Source of the DNA: Chryseobacterium cupriresistens
GTDB lineage: Bacteria; Bacteroidota; Bacteroidia; Flavobacteriales; Weeksellaceae
NCBI RefSeq assembly: GCF_046614675.1
Contig: NZ_JBKKJT010000002.1
Span: forward strand, 186,001 to 250,000
Direction: 5' to 3'
DNA length: 64,000 nucleotides
This document shows positions 25,186 to 34,869 of the stretch, piece by piece. The notes under the pieces are model-generated. The model saw nothing but the letters and a program-made list of their open reading frames with translations, did no database searches and was not told where the DNA came from. The first letter of the stretch is position 1. Every line of letters begins with the position of its first letter. The position numbers and the translations under genes are program-made.

Positions 25186-25623
25186 TTGGATAGAAATAAC
25201 CTTCTTTTCTTTGGTCATAAGATTACGCTTCTAAAGATTTTGACGGCTATAGGAAAACTAAACACGAAGATAATATCTCTAATAAGGGCAAAGCCTGGGT
25301 TCTCATATGGTACAGCTATTACCAATCATTTATGGGGTTGCTTTGCTGATGTTTCCGTTTATTATTGGACAGGTTTGTATAATGGTTCTGCCGGTCAAAA
25401 AGAAAGCTATTGGTTATGTAATAAAGGTTTCCGGGATAATTTTCCTTTTTTTAAAACAGCAATTCTGAAATGTCCTTCCTCAGAAGTAGTAAATCGACTG
25501 CCCAATAGAATGGATGGCATTATTCATAATCCTGTAACATCTTATAAGTATAAGCGCCTTTGTGGTGTTATTTATAAATTAGATGAGAATAGAATTGTCC
25601 TTTCAAAAAGTACATTTATATAA
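25186..25623 (+). pseudogene. probable frameshifted remnant of an unknown gene
   Basis: A frame open for 145 codons starts only at TTG (25186), and its protein looks unlike any family I know. In another frame, 25307-25468 encodes a much more natural membrane peptide of 53 residues (starting MVQLLPIIYGVALLMFPFII). After it the protein-like character returns to the first frame (DENRIVLSKSTFI near the end). I infer a former gene for a small membrane protein damaged by frameshifts. A consensus promoter at 25137-25165 is still present. The alternative is a genuine small membrane protein at 25307-25468. Neither reading is proven. Confidence 0.4.
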
Positions 25624-25643
25624 AACATCAAATAGCATTAGAA

Positions 25644-25776
25644 ATGAAAAATAAATTATTAACCATCGTTCTACTAATGATCTGTAAGTTTCTGGGAAAT
25701 CGCTCAGGTAGGTATTTGTATTTGTACAGTCACGGGAGCTCAAAAAATAAAATCTTATAAGGTTATTGTGAAATAA
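25644..25776 (+). pseudogene. fragment related to the AQVGIN-type secreted proteins
   Basis: An ATG at 25644 opens a signal-peptide-like stretch (MKNKLLTIVLLMICKFLGN) that ends at a stop at 25758-25760. In a different frame, 25702-25776 encodes AQVGICICTVTGAQKIKSY, recalling the AQVGINT start of the three paralogs at 20527-22482. The two halves fit one ancestral signal peptide plus AQVGI start, broken by a frameshift and then truncated. A terminator-like hairpin follows. The link to the paralogs rests on a short motif. Confidence 0.4.
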
Positions 25777-25799
25777 TCATAGGATTAGCTTGTGTTGTG

Positions 25800-25837
25800 G
25801 AGGGGGTGCTCATATTTGGGCAGCCTCTCTCGTTTTT
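25800..25837 (+). terminator. terminator before rpoB promoter
   Basis: GAGGGGGTGCTC and GGGCAGCCTCTC pair at 11 of 12 positions (G-T pairs included) around ATATTT, with a T5 run a few nt later. It insulates rpoBC from the remnant region. Confidence 0.65.
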
Positions 25838-25863
25838 AAGAGTTTCAAAATGAGATGATTTAT

Positions 25864-25894
25864 TTGTTTTTGTGGATAACTTTTTGTATCTTTG
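25864..25894 (+). promoter_or_regulatory. promoter of rpoBC
   Basis: TTG at 25864-25866, a 20-nt spacer and TATCTTTG at 25887-25894. Transcription would start near 25899, leaving a leader of about 320 nt. Confidence 0.75.
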
Positions 25895-25898
25895 CCCT

Positions 25899-26217
25899 TC
25901 TTTTGGCGCGAAAAATTGTATGTAAATTTATAAAATACTGAAAATCAACTCTTTCACTGTGTAAACGTGGAAGGGATTTCGTGTATATAAATACTGCGGT
26001 AATACAGCCTCAAAAGTAATAAAAATATTTTGCATTACGCTGTGAAAAGATATACCAGTGTTGCAGTTAGAAAGAACCATGTAGGAAGTTTAAAAGAATC
26101 TAAGGTCCTTTGTGAGCGCCAAAAACACTTTTACCTTTTACTTTTATCTTGTTTCTTGTTCTTTTCTGATATTTTTTAATGAATCAAAATATTTTTTAAC
26201 CCTTTCTTAAAAGTTTT
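25899..26217 (+). ncRNA. candidate structured 5' leader of rpoBC
   Basis: TTTTGGCGC at 25901-25909, at the expected 5' end of the mRNA, is perfectly complementary to GCGCCAAAA at 26116-26124, enclosing about 206 nt. Inside, ACAGC (26004-26008) pairs with GCTGT (26039-26043) and GTAAT (26016-26020) with ATTAC (26034-26038). This gives a helix with a 7-nt one-sided bulge, a shape like protein-binding leaders. Autogenous control of rpoBC is possible. No reading frame of note occupies this leader. Structure is inferred by eye only. Confidence 0.5.
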
Positions 26218-29200
26218 ATGAGTAAAACAAAATCAACAACTCAAGGAAATCCGAGAATTAATTTCTCATCAGCGAAAGGAAAAATCATCACTCCGGACTT
26301 TTTGGATATCCAAATTGAATCTTTCAGAGAATTTTTCCAGCTTGATACACTTCCTGAAGCCAGAAAGACAGAAGCTCTTTACAAGACTTTCCAAGAGAAT
26401 TTCCCAATTACGGATTCAAGAAACCAATTCGTATTAGAATTCTTAGACTATCTGGTAGATTCTCCACGTTATTCAATCGATGAGTGTGTGGAAAGAGGAC
26501 TTACTTATTCAGTTCCTCTAAAAGCTAGACTTAAACTGTATTGTACTGACCCGGAACATGAAGATTTCCAGACTGTGGTTCAGGACGTATACTTAGGTCC
26601 GGTTCCTTATATGACGCCAAGTGGTTCTTTTATCATCAATGGTGCTGAAAGAGTTATTGTTACGCAGCTTCACCGTTCGCCTGGTGTATTCTTCGGACAA
26701 ACTTACCACGCTAACGGAACCAAACTTTACTATTCAAGAATTATCCCTTTCAAAGGATCTTGGATGGAATTTACAACTGATATCAACAGCGTAATGTACG
26801 CGTATATCGACCGTAAGAAAAAATTACCATTAACAACTTTATTAAGAGCAATCGGTTACGAATCTGACAAGGATATCCTTCAGATCTTTGACCTTGCTGA
26901 AGAAGTGAAAGTTTCTAAAGCTGCCCTTAAAAAAGTAGAAGGAAGAACATTGGCTGCGAGAGTATTGAACACCTGGTTCGAAGATTTCGTAGACGAAGAT
27001 ACAGGTGAGGTAGTTTCTATTGAAAGAAACGAAATCATCCTGGATAGAGAAACGATTCTTGAAAAAGAACATTTGGATCTTATTCTTGATGCTGGTGTGA
27101 AGTCAATCCTGATTCACAAAGAAAACAGCAACGAATTCTCTATCATCCAGAATACATTACAAAAAGACCCTACTAACTCTGAAAAAGAAGCGGTAGAGTA
27201 TATTTATCGTCAGTTAAGAAACGCAGATCCGCCAGATGAAGAAACAGCAAGAGGAATCATTGAAAAATTATTCTTCTCTGAGCAGAGATATTCATTAGGT
27301 GAAGTTGGACGTTACAGATTGAACAAAAAGCTAGGTCTTAACATTCCAACGACAACTGAGGTTCTTACAAAAGAAGATATCATTGCTATTGTAAGACACT
27401 TAATCGAGCTTGTCAACTCTAAAGCAGAGGTTGATGATATTGACCACTTATCAAACAGAAGAATTAAAACTGTTGGTGAGCAGTTGGCTGGACAGTTCGG
27501 GGTAGGTCTTTCAAGAATTGCAAGAACAATCAAGGAAAGAATGAACGTTAGAGATAACGAAATCTTTACTCCGCTTGACCTTGTAAATGCAAAGACATTA
27601 ACATCAGTAATCAACTCGTTCTTTGGTACCAACCAGCTTTCTCAGTTTATGGACCAAACCAACCCTCTATCAGAGATCACTCACAAGAGAAGATTATCTG
27701 CACTAGGGCCTGGTGGTTTATCAAGAGAAAGAGCAGGTTTCGAGGTTCGAGACGTTCACCATACTCACTACGGAAGAATTTGTCCGATTGAAACTCCGGA
27801 AGGACCAAACATCGGTTTGATTTCATCTTTAGGTATTTATGCTAAAATCAACAGACTAGGTTTCATCGAAACTCCATATAGAAAAGTAGAAGGCGGTAAG
27901 ATTGAGCTTAACGCAGATCCTATCTACTTAAATGCGGAAGATGAAGAATCTAAAGTAATTGCTCAGGCAAACGTTGAATTGAGCGACAACGGTGAATTCG
28001 AAACAGACAGAATCATTGCAAGATTGGATGGTGACTATCCGGTAGTAGAACCTAGCCAGGTAGACCTTATCGACGTAGCACCAAACCAGATTTCCGGTAT
28101 TTCCGCTTCATTAATTCCATTCCTGGAACATGATGATGCGAACCGTGCATTGATGGGATCCAACATGATGCGTCAGGCCGTTCCTCTATTGAAGCCACAG
28201 GCTCCAATCGTTGGTACAGGGCTTGAGCAGCAAGTTGCAAGAGATTCAAGAATCTTAATTAACGCTGAAGGTACAGGTACAGTACAGTACGTAGATGCTG
28301 ACAGAATCGTTATTAAATATGAAAGAAGCGAAGACGAAGATTTAGTACAATTTGAGTCTGCTACTAAAACATACAACCTTACTAAGTTCAGAAAAACGAA
28401 CCAGAGTACAACCATTACCCTAAGACCAAACGTAAGAGTAGGTGATGTAGTGGAAAAAGGACAGGTACTTTGCGACGGGTATGCTACTGAAAAAGGAGAA
28501 TTGGCTCTTGGTAGAAACTTAGTGGTAGCGTTCATGCCTTGGAAAGGGTACAACTTCGAGGATGCAATCGTAATCAACGAAAAAGTTGTACGTGAGGACT
28601 GGTTTACTTCAATCCACGTAGATGAATATTCTCTTGAAGTTCGTGATACTAAATTAGGTATGGAAGAACTTACAGCAGATATTCCAAACGTATCTGAAGA
28701 AGCTACGAAAGATCTTGACGAGAACGGTATGATCAGAATCGGTGCTGAAGTGAAGCCTGGAGATATCATGATTGGTAAAATTACTCCAAAAGGTGAATCT
28801 GACCCAACTCCTGAAGAAAAACTTCTTAGGGCAATCTTCGGTGATAAAGCTGGTGATGTGAAGGATGCTTCACTGAAAGCAGACTCATCATTAAGAGGAG
28901 TTGTTATCAACAAGAAATTGTTCTCAAGAAATATTAAAGACAAAAAGAAAAGAACTGAAGAAAAACTTAAACTTGAAGAAATTGAAAACACTTACAAGGC
29001 TAAGTTTGATGAGTTGAGAAATACGTTAATTGAAAAATTAAATACACTGGTAAGCGGTAAAACTTCTCAGGGGGTACAAAACGACCTTGACGAAGAAATC
29101 ATCGGTAAAGGTGTGAAATTCACTCACAAGTTATTAACTTCAGTCGAAGATTATGTAAACGTTAGCGGTTCAGACTGGACAGTAGACGCTGACAAGAATG

Positions 29201-30039
29201 AATTGATCAAACAATTGATTCACAATTACAAAATCAAATATAACGACATTCAAGGAGTTAAAAACCGTGAGAAATTTGCTATTTCAATCGGAGATGAGCT
29301 TCCTGCAGGTATCATGAAGCTGGCTAAAGTTTACATCGCTAAGAAACGTAAACTGAATGTAGGAGATAAAATGGCAGGACGTCACGGTAACAAAGGTATC
29401 GTTTCAAGAATCGTTCGTGAAGAAGATATGCCATTCCTGGAAGACGGAACACCGGTAGATATCGTATTGAATCCACTTGGGGTACCTTCCCGTATGAACA
29501 TCGGTCAGATTTATGAAACAGTTCTTGGATGGGCTGGTCAGAAGCTGGGTATGAAGTTCGCTACACCAATCTTCGATGGAGCAACTCTTGATCAGATTAC
29601 TGAATATACAGACAAAGCAGGTCTTCCTAAATTCGGTCACACTTACCTTTATGATGGTGGTACTGGAGAAAGATTTACTCAGGCTGCGACTGTAGGGGTT
29701 ATTTACATGCTGAAATTAGGACACATGGTTGATGACAAAATGCACGCACGTTCTATCGGTCCTTACTCATTGATTACTCAGCAGCCGTTAGGAGGTAAAG
29801 CTCAGTTCGGAGGTCAGAGATTCGGAGAGATGGAGGTTTGGGCACTTGAAGCATTCGGTGCATCTAACATCCTGAGAGAGATCCTTACTGTGAAGTCGGA
29901 TGACGTGATTGGTAGAGCAAAAACTTATGAAGCAATTGCAAAAGGTGAATCTATGCCTGAACCAGGTATTCCGGAATCATTCAACGTATTACTTCACGAG
30001 TTACAAGGTCTTGGATTAGACGTAAGATTGGAGGAGTAA
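26218..30039 (+). CDS. rpoB: DNA-directed RNA polymerase subunit beta
   Basis: This 1273-residue core subunit contains the rifampicin-binding region (FFGTNQLSQFMDQTNPLSEI, with HKRRLSALGPGGL), the ETPEGPNIGLI motif and GRHGNKGIVS near the C-terminus. The rifampicin-region residues look wild type. The length is usual for Bacteroidota. It is preceded by its own promoter and a long leader, and followed by a 122-nt spacer with short tandem repeats before rpoC. Confidence 0.98.
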   Translation: MSKTKSTTQGNPRINFSSAKGKIITPDFLDIQIESFREFFQLDTLPEARKTEALYKTFQENFPITDSRNQFVLEFLDYLVDSPRYSIDECVERGLTYSVPLKARLKLYCTDPEHEDFQTVVQDVYLGPVPYMTPSGSFIINGAERVIVTQLHRSPGVFFGQTYHANGTKLYYSRIIPFKGSWMEFTTDINSVMYAYIDRKKKLPLTTLLRAIGYESDKDILQIFDLAEEVKVSKAALKKVEGRTLAARVLNTWFEDFVDEDTGEVVSIERNEIILDRETILEKEHLDLILDAGVKSILIHKENSNEFSIIQNTLQKDPTNSEKEAVEYIYRQLRNADPPDEETARGIIEKLFFSEQRYSLGEVGRYRLNKKLGLNIPTTTEVLTKEDIIAIVRHLIELVNSKAEVDDIDHLSNRRIKTVGEQLAGQFGVGLSRIARTIKERMNVRDNEIFTPLDLVNAKTLTSVINSFFGTNQLSQFMDQTNPLSEITHKRRLSALGPGGLSRERAGFEVRDVHHTHYGRICPIETPEGPNIGLISSLGIYAKINRLGFIETPYRKVEGGKIELNADPIYLNAEDEESKVIAQANVELSDNGEFETDRIIARLDGDYPVVEPSQVDLIDVAPNQISGISASLIPFLEHDDANRALMGSNMMRQAVPLLKPQAPIVGTGLEQQVARDSRILINAEGTGTVQYVDADRIVIKYERSEDEDLVQFESATKTYNLTKFRKTNQSTTITLRPNVRVGDVVEKGQVLCDGYATEKGELALGRNLVVAFMPWKGYNFEDAIVINEKVVREDWFTSIHVDEYSLEVRDTKLGMEELTADIPNVSEEATKDLDENGMIRIGAEVKPGDIMIGKITPKGESDPTPEEKLLRAIFGDKAGDVKDASLKADSSLRGVVINKKLFSRNIKDKKKRTEEKLKLEEIENTYKAKFDELRNTLIEKLNTLVSGKTSQGVQNDLDEEIIGKGVKFTHKLLTSVEDYVNVSGSDWTVDADKNELIKQLIHNYKIKYNDIQGVKNREKFAISIGDELPAGIMKLAKVYIAKKRKLNVGDKMAGRHGNKGIVSRIVREEDMPFLEDGTPVDIVLNPLGVPSRMNIGQIYETVLGWAGQKLGMKFATPIFDGATLDQITEYTDKAGLPKFGHTYLYDGGTGERFTQAATVGVIYMLKLGHMVDDKMHARSIGPYSLITQQPLGGKAQFGGQRFGEMEVWALEAFGASNILREILTVKSDDVIGRAKTYEAIAKGESMPEPGIPESFNVLLHELQGLGLDVRLEE

Positions 30040-30045
30040 GATATC

Positions 30046-30155
30046 AGATGTCAGACACAAGATGTCAGACTACGACACTCTAACAATTTTATAATCCTTG
30101 AATTTGGAATGATGATTTCTTCTGAAATCTGAAATCTGAAATCTAAAATCTAAAA
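30046..30155. repeat. short tandem repeats in the rpoB-rpoC spacer
   Basis: AGATGTCAGAC occurs twice (30046-30056 and 30060-30070). A 7-bp unit then repeats five times at 30121-30155 (TCTGAAA three times, TCTAAAA twice), just before the rpoC start. The units look like derived forms of one another (TCAGAT and TCTGAAAT strings). Confidence 0.8.
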
Positions 30156-30161
30156 AAAATT

Positions 30162-33100
30162 ATGTCAAATAAAAATAAATCAAGTAGATTTAATAAAATA
30201 ACCATCGGTTTAGCTTCACCGGAGTCTATTTTACAAGACTCAAGAGGGGAGGTTTTAAAACCGGAAACTATTAACTACAGAACTCACAAGCCTGAAAGAG
30301 ACGGGCTATTTTGTGAGAAAATCTTTGGTCCTGTAAAGGATTACGAATGTGCTTGTGGTAAATACAAGAGAATTCGTTACAAAGGAATCGTTTGTGACCG
30401 TTGTGGAGTAGAAGTTACTGAGAAAAAAGTAAGAAGAGAGAGAATCGGGCACATCAACCTTGTAGTTCCAATTGCACACATCTGGTATTTCCGTTCATTA
30501 CCAAACAAAATCGGATACCTTTTAGGAATTCCTTCTAAGAAATTAGATATGATCATCTACTACGAAAGATATGTGGTGATCCAGCAGGGTATTGCTAAAA
30601 AATTAGACGGTTCTGATTTTGAAAATATGGAATTCCTTACAGAAGAAGAGTACCTTGATATCATGGAAACTCTTCCTGTAGAAAACCAGTATCTTGATGA
30701 TTCTGATCCAAACAAATTCATCGCCAGAATGGGTGCTGAAGCTGTGGAAGATCTTTTAAAAAGAATCGATCTTGATGCATTGTCTTTTGACTTGAGACAC
30801 AAAGCTCACAACGAAGGTTCAAAACAAAGAAGAACTGAAGCTCTTAAGAGATTGAACGTGGTAGAAGCATTGAGAGGTGCTAATACAAGAATGATCAACA
30901 GACCAGAGTGGATGATCATGCGTGTGCTTCCTGTTATCCCGCCAGAACTAAGACCATTGGTTCCGTTGGATGGAGGACGTTTCGCAACTTCTGACCTGAA
31001 TGACCTTTACAGAAGAGTTATCATCAGAAATAACCGTTTGAAGAGATTATTGGAGATCAAAGCTCCTGAAGTAATCTTGAGAAACGAGAAGCGTATGCTT
31101 CAGGAATCTGTAGATTCATTATTCGATAACACGAGAAAATCTTCTGCAGTAAAATCTGAGTCAAACAGACCATTGAAATCACTTTCTGATTCATTGAAAG
31201 GTAAGCAAGGTCGTTTCCGTCAGAACTTACTAGGGAAAAGGGTTGACTACTCTGCGCGTTCGGTAATTGTTGTAGGTCCAAACTTACAGCTTCACGAATG
31301 TGGTATTCCTAAAGATATGGCAGCTGAACTTTACAAACCGTTCATCATCAGAAAACTGATTGAAAGAGGAATTGTAAAAACAGTAAAATCTGCAAAGAGA
31401 ATTATCGACAGAAAAGAACCGGTAGTTTATGATATCCTTGAAAACGTGATGAAAGGTCACCCTGTTCTATTGAACAGAGCACCTACGCTTCACAGACTGG
31501 GTATTCAGGCTTTCCAACCTAAGATGATCGAAGGTAAGGCAATCCAGCTACACCCGTTAGTAACTACGGCCTTCAACGCCGATTTCGATGGTGACCAGAT
31601 GGCGGTACACTTACCGTTAGGACCAGAAGCGATCCTTGAAGCTCAGTTATTGATGTTAGGTTCTCAAAACATCCTGAACCCTGCAAACGGTTCTCCAATT
31701 ACAGTACCATCTCAGGACATGGTTCTTGGTCTTTATTTCATGACTAAAGAATTAAGCTCTACAGAGACGATGAAAGTAAAAGGAGAAGGTCTTGCATTCT
31801 ATTCTCCTGAAGAAGCGGAAATAGCTTATGCTGAAGGTAGAGTATCTTTAAATGCTAAAGTAAGATGTAGACTACCAATTAAAGAAGACGGACAAATCGT
31901 AACAAGATTGATCGAAACTTCTGTAGGTAGAATCCTGTTCAACCAGATCGTACCTAAACAGGTAGGATATATCAATGAACTTCTAACGAAGAAATCATTG
32001 AGAAACGTTATCGGTAAGATCCTTGCTGATACAGATTTCCCTACAACTGTGAAGTTCCTTGATGCAATGAAAGACTTAGGGTATTCAAACGCATTCAAAG
32101 GAGGTCTTTCTTTCTCACTTGGGGATATCGTAGTTCCTGTTGAGAAAAAACAGATGATTGCACAATCAATTGAAACTGTAGACGAAATTAGAGCCAACTA
32201 TAACATGGGTCTGATTACCGATACAGAACGTTATAACCAGGTAATCGACGTTTGGACAAATACCAACGCCGGATTAACTGAAATGATCATGAGCAGAATG
32301 AAAACTGACCAAGGTGGTTTCAACTCTGTATACATGATGCTTGACTCTGGAGCGAGGGGTTCTAAAGAACAGATCCGTCAGTTATCAGGGATGAGAGGTT
32401 TGATGGCAAAACCGCAGAAAGCTGGTTCTACCGGAGCGGAGATCATTGAAAACCCGATCCTTGCCAACTTTAAGGAAGGTCTTTCGATTCTAGAGTACTT
32501 TATCTCTACCCACGGTGCCCGTAAAGGTCTTGCGGATACCGCTCTTAAGACAGCCGATGCCGGTTACTTAACGAGAAGATTGGTAGACGTTGCACAGGAC
32601 GTTATCGTTACAGAAGACGACTGTGGAACTCTAAGAGGTACAGAAGTTACTGCACTTAAGAAAAATGACGAGATCGTTGAAAGAATCTCTGAAAGAATCT
32701 TAGGTAGAGTATCTCTTCATAATATTTACGATCCTGAAACTGACGAGCTTATCGCAAGTGCAGATCAGGTGATCATTGAATCTTTGGCGAAGAGAATCGA
32801 AGAAGCTGGATTAGAAGCTGTGGAGGTTCGTTCACCATTAACTTGTGAAGCTAAGAAAGGTATCTGTGCGAAATGTTACGGTAGAAACTTGGCAACAGGT
32901 AAAGTGATTCACATGGGTGAAGCGGTAGGTGTAATTGCAGCACAATCCATTGGGGAACCAGGTACTCAGCTTACGTTGAGAACCTTCCACCAGGGGGGTA
33001 CTGCAGGAAACGTATCAGAAAACCCATCTATCGTTGCAAGAAGAGATGGTATCGTAGAAATGGATGAAGTAAGAACCATTACTTCAGAAGATGAAAACGG

Positions 33101-34427
33101 TAATACAGCTGAGGTTGTGGTTTCCCGTTCAACAGAATTCAGATTAGTTGCTGATAATGAGTCCAGAACTCCATTAATGGTAGCTAATGTACCTTACGGA
33201 TCTATATTATCTGTAAAACCAGGTGATAAAGTGAAGAAAGGGGATACAATCTGTAGATGGGATCCGTATAACGCGGTTATCATTGCTGAAACTTCAGGTA
33301 AGGTAGAATACGAGGATATCATCCAGGGTATTTCATTCCAGCTTGAAATTGACGAACAAACAGGATTCGAAGAGAAAGTAATCTCTGAATCCAGAAATAA
33401 GAAAGCCGTACCTACCCTTAAGGTGGTAGACTCTAAAGGAGTTGAGCAAAAAGCTTACAACTTACCGGTAGGAGCCCACTTAATGGTTAACGATGGTGAA
33501 AAAATTAAGGCTGGTAAAGTCTTAATCAAAATCCCAAGAAAATCTGCAAAAGCAGGGGATATCACCGGAGGTCTTCCAAGAGTTACCGAATTATTCGAAG
33601 CAAGAAACCCTTCAAACCCAGCGGTTGTTACTGAAATCGACGGGGTAGTTTCTTACGGAAAAATCAAGAGAGGTAACCGTGAACTTATTGTTGAGGCTAA
33701 AACCGGAGAAAGAAAAATTTACTTAGTAAAACTTTCTAACCAGATTCTTGTTCAGGAGAATGACTTCGTAAGAGCAGGTTCTCCACTTTCTGACGGTTCT
33801 ATCACACCGGAAGATATCTTGAGAATTAAAGGTCCAACAGCCGTTCAGGAATACTTAGTAAACGAAATTCAGGAAGTTTACCGTCTACAGGGGGTAAAAA
33901 TCGATGATAAGCACTTCGAAATTATCGTAAGACAAATGATGACGAAAGTATCTATCGTAGATGGAGGTGATACTCAATTCCTTGAAGGAGCTCTTGAACA
34001 TAAGTATGACTTCCTGGAAGAAAACAACAGAGTATTCGGTCTTAAAGTAGTAGTAGATGCTGGTGATTCTAAAGAATTCAAGCCAGGTCAGATGATTACT
34101 GCAAGAGAATTAAGAGACGAAAACTCTAAGTTGAAGCGTGAAGATTTAGCATTGGTAGAAGTAAGAGAAGCTCTTCCTGCTACGGCAACTCCGGTACTGC
34201 AAGGTATTACAAGAGCTGCCCTTCAGACTAAATCATTCATGTCTGCAGCATCATTCCAGGAAACAACTAAAGTTCTTAACGAAGCAGCAGTTGCTGGTAA
34301 GATAGACGATCTTAACGGTCTTAAAGAAAATGTAATTGTAGGTCACAGAATCCCTGCAGGTACAGGTCTTAAAGAATATCAGAACGTTATTGTTGGTTCT
34401 AAGAAAGAATTCGAAGACCTTAACTAA
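30162..34427 (+). CDS. rpoC: DNA-directed RNA polymerase subunit beta'
   Basis: This 1421-residue subunit has the N-terminal zinc site (CACGKYKRIRYKGIVCDRCG), the catalytic NADFDGDQMAVH motif, whose aspartates hold the active-site Mg, and the second zinc site (CEAKKGICAKCYG) followed by GEAVGVIAAQSIGEPGTQLT. The C-terminal part is complete. It is expressed with rpoB across a repeat-bearing spacer, and a DUF3467 gene follows 87 nt later. Confidence 0.98.
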   Translation: MSNKNKSSRFNKITIGLASPESILQDSRGEVLKPETINYRTHKPERDGLFCEKIFGPVKDYECACGKYKRIRYKGIVCDRCGVEVTEKKVRRERIGHINLVVPIAHIWYFRSLPNKIGYLLGIPSKKLDMIIYYERYVVIQQGIAKKLDGSDFENMEFLTEEEYLDIMETLPVENQYLDDSDPNKFIARMGAEAVEDLLKRIDLDALSFDLRHKAHNEGSKQRRTEALKRLNVVEALRGANTRMINRPEWMIMRVLPVIPPELRPLVPLDGGRFATSDLNDLYRRVIIRNNRLKRLLEIKAPEVILRNEKRMLQESVDSLFDNTRKSSAVKSESNRPLKSLSDSLKGKQGRFRQNLLGKRVDYSARSVIVVGPNLQLHECGIPKDMAAELYKPFIIRKLIERGIVKTVKSAKRIIDRKEPVVYDILENVMKGHPVLLNRAPTLHRLGIQAFQPKMIEGKAIQLHPLVTTAFNADFDGDQMAVHLPLGPEAILEAQLLMLGSQNILNPANGSPITVPSQDMVLGLYFMTKELSSTETMKVKGEGLAFYSPEEAEIAYAEGRVSLNAKVRCRLPIKEDGQIVTRLIETSVGRILFNQIVPKQVGYINELLTKKSLRNVIGKILADTDFPTTVKFLDAMKDLGYSNAFKGGLSFSLGDIVVPVEKKQMIAQSIETVDEIRANYNMGLITDTERYNQVIDVWTNTNAGLTEMIMSRMKTDQGGFNSVYMMLDSGARGSKEQIRQLSGMRGLMAKPQKAGSTGAEIIENPILANFKEGLSILEYFISTHGARKGLADTALKTADAGYLTRRLVDVAQDVIVTEDDCGTLRGTEVTALKKNDEIVERISERILGRVSLHNIYDPETDELIASADQVIIESLAKRIEEAGLEAVEVRSPLTCEAKKGICAKCYGRNLATGKVIHMGEAVGVIAAQSIGEPGTQLTLRTFHQGGTAGNVSENPSIVARRDGIVEMDEVRTITSEDENGNTAEVVVSRSTEFRLVADNESRTPLMVANVPYGSILSVKPGDKVKKGDTICRWDPYNAVIIAETSGKVEYEDIIQGISFQLEIDEQTGFEEKVISESRNKKAVPTLKVVDSKGVEQKAYNLPVGAHLMVNDGEKIKAGKVLIKIPRKSAKAGDITGGLPRVTELFEARNPSNPAVVTEIDGVVSYGKIKRGNRELIVEAKTGERKIYLVKLSNQILVQENDFVRAGSPLSDGSITPEDILRIKGPTAVQEYLVNEIQEVYRLQGVKIDDKHFEIIVRQMMTKVSIVDGGDTQFLEGALEHKYDFLEENNRVFGLKVVVDAGDSKEFKPGQMITARELRDENSKLKREDLALVEVREALPATATPVLQGITRAALQTKSFMSAASFQETTKVLNEAAVAGKIDDLNGLKENVIVGHRIPAGTGLKEYQNVIVGSKKEFEDLN

Positions 34428-34434
34428 AATTAAT

Positions 34435-34495
34435 GATTTGAAATTTGGGATTTGAAATTATTTTTATATTTTCACAATCTCAAATTTCGAATTTT
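34435..34495. repeat. imperfect inverted repeat after rpoC
   Basis: GATTTGAAATTT occurs with a close copy (GGATTTGAAATT) and faces AATCTCAAATTTCGAATTTT, giving an AT-rich imperfect hairpin. It resembles the short repeats before rpoC and may affect mRNA stability between rpoC and the DUF3467 gene. Confidence 0.45.
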
Positions 34496-34514
34496 AAAAA
34501 CATAATTTATAACA

Positions 34515-34820
34515 ATGGACAACAATCAAAATCCACAAGACGGAAACATCAACATCGAATTAAACGAAATGGTAGCGGCTGGTATCTATGCTAACCTTGC
34601 ATTGGTAAACCACTCCCCATCTGAATTTGTAGTAGACTTTATTCAGTTGATGCCAGGTGTTCAGCAGGCTAAAGTAAGATCAAGAGTAATTCTTGCTCCA
34701 CTTCACGCTAAAAGAGTATTAAATGCTCTTCAACAGAACATCGCTAACTACGAGCAGCAGTTCGGAGAAATCAAAGAAGTTGAGCCTTTCGTATTAGGAG
34801 GAAACAACGTTCAAGCGTAA
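34515..34820 (+). CDS. DUF3467 family protein
   Basis: This 101-residue protein (MDNNQNPQDGNINIELNEMV, then GIYANLALVNHSPSEFVVDF and AKVRSRVILAPLHAKRVLNA) matches the DUF3467 family, which in Bacteroidota regularly follows rpoC. Its biochemical role is not established. The position and high codon bias suggest coexpression with rpoBC. It ends at a strong terminator. Confidence 0.9.
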   Translation: MDNNQNPQDGNINIELNEMVAAGIYANLALVNHSPSEFVVDFIQLMPGVQQAKVRSRVILAPLHAKRVLNALQQNIANYEQQFGEIKEVEPFVLGGNNVQA

Positions 34821-34844
34821 GATTTCTTTTGTAATCATATAATT

Positions 34845-34869
34845 GCCCCGGATTTATCCGGGGCTTTTT
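34845..34869 (+). terminator. terminator of rpoBC-DUF3467 unit
   Basis: GCCCCGGAT-TT-ATCCGGGGC hairpin followed by TTTTTG. Confidence 0.9.

Noticed and set aside
28173..28991. Minus-strand open frame of 272 codons inside rpoB
   Set aside because: It is Ser/Phe/Leu-rich shadow sequence produced by the strong codon bias of rpoB on the other strand.
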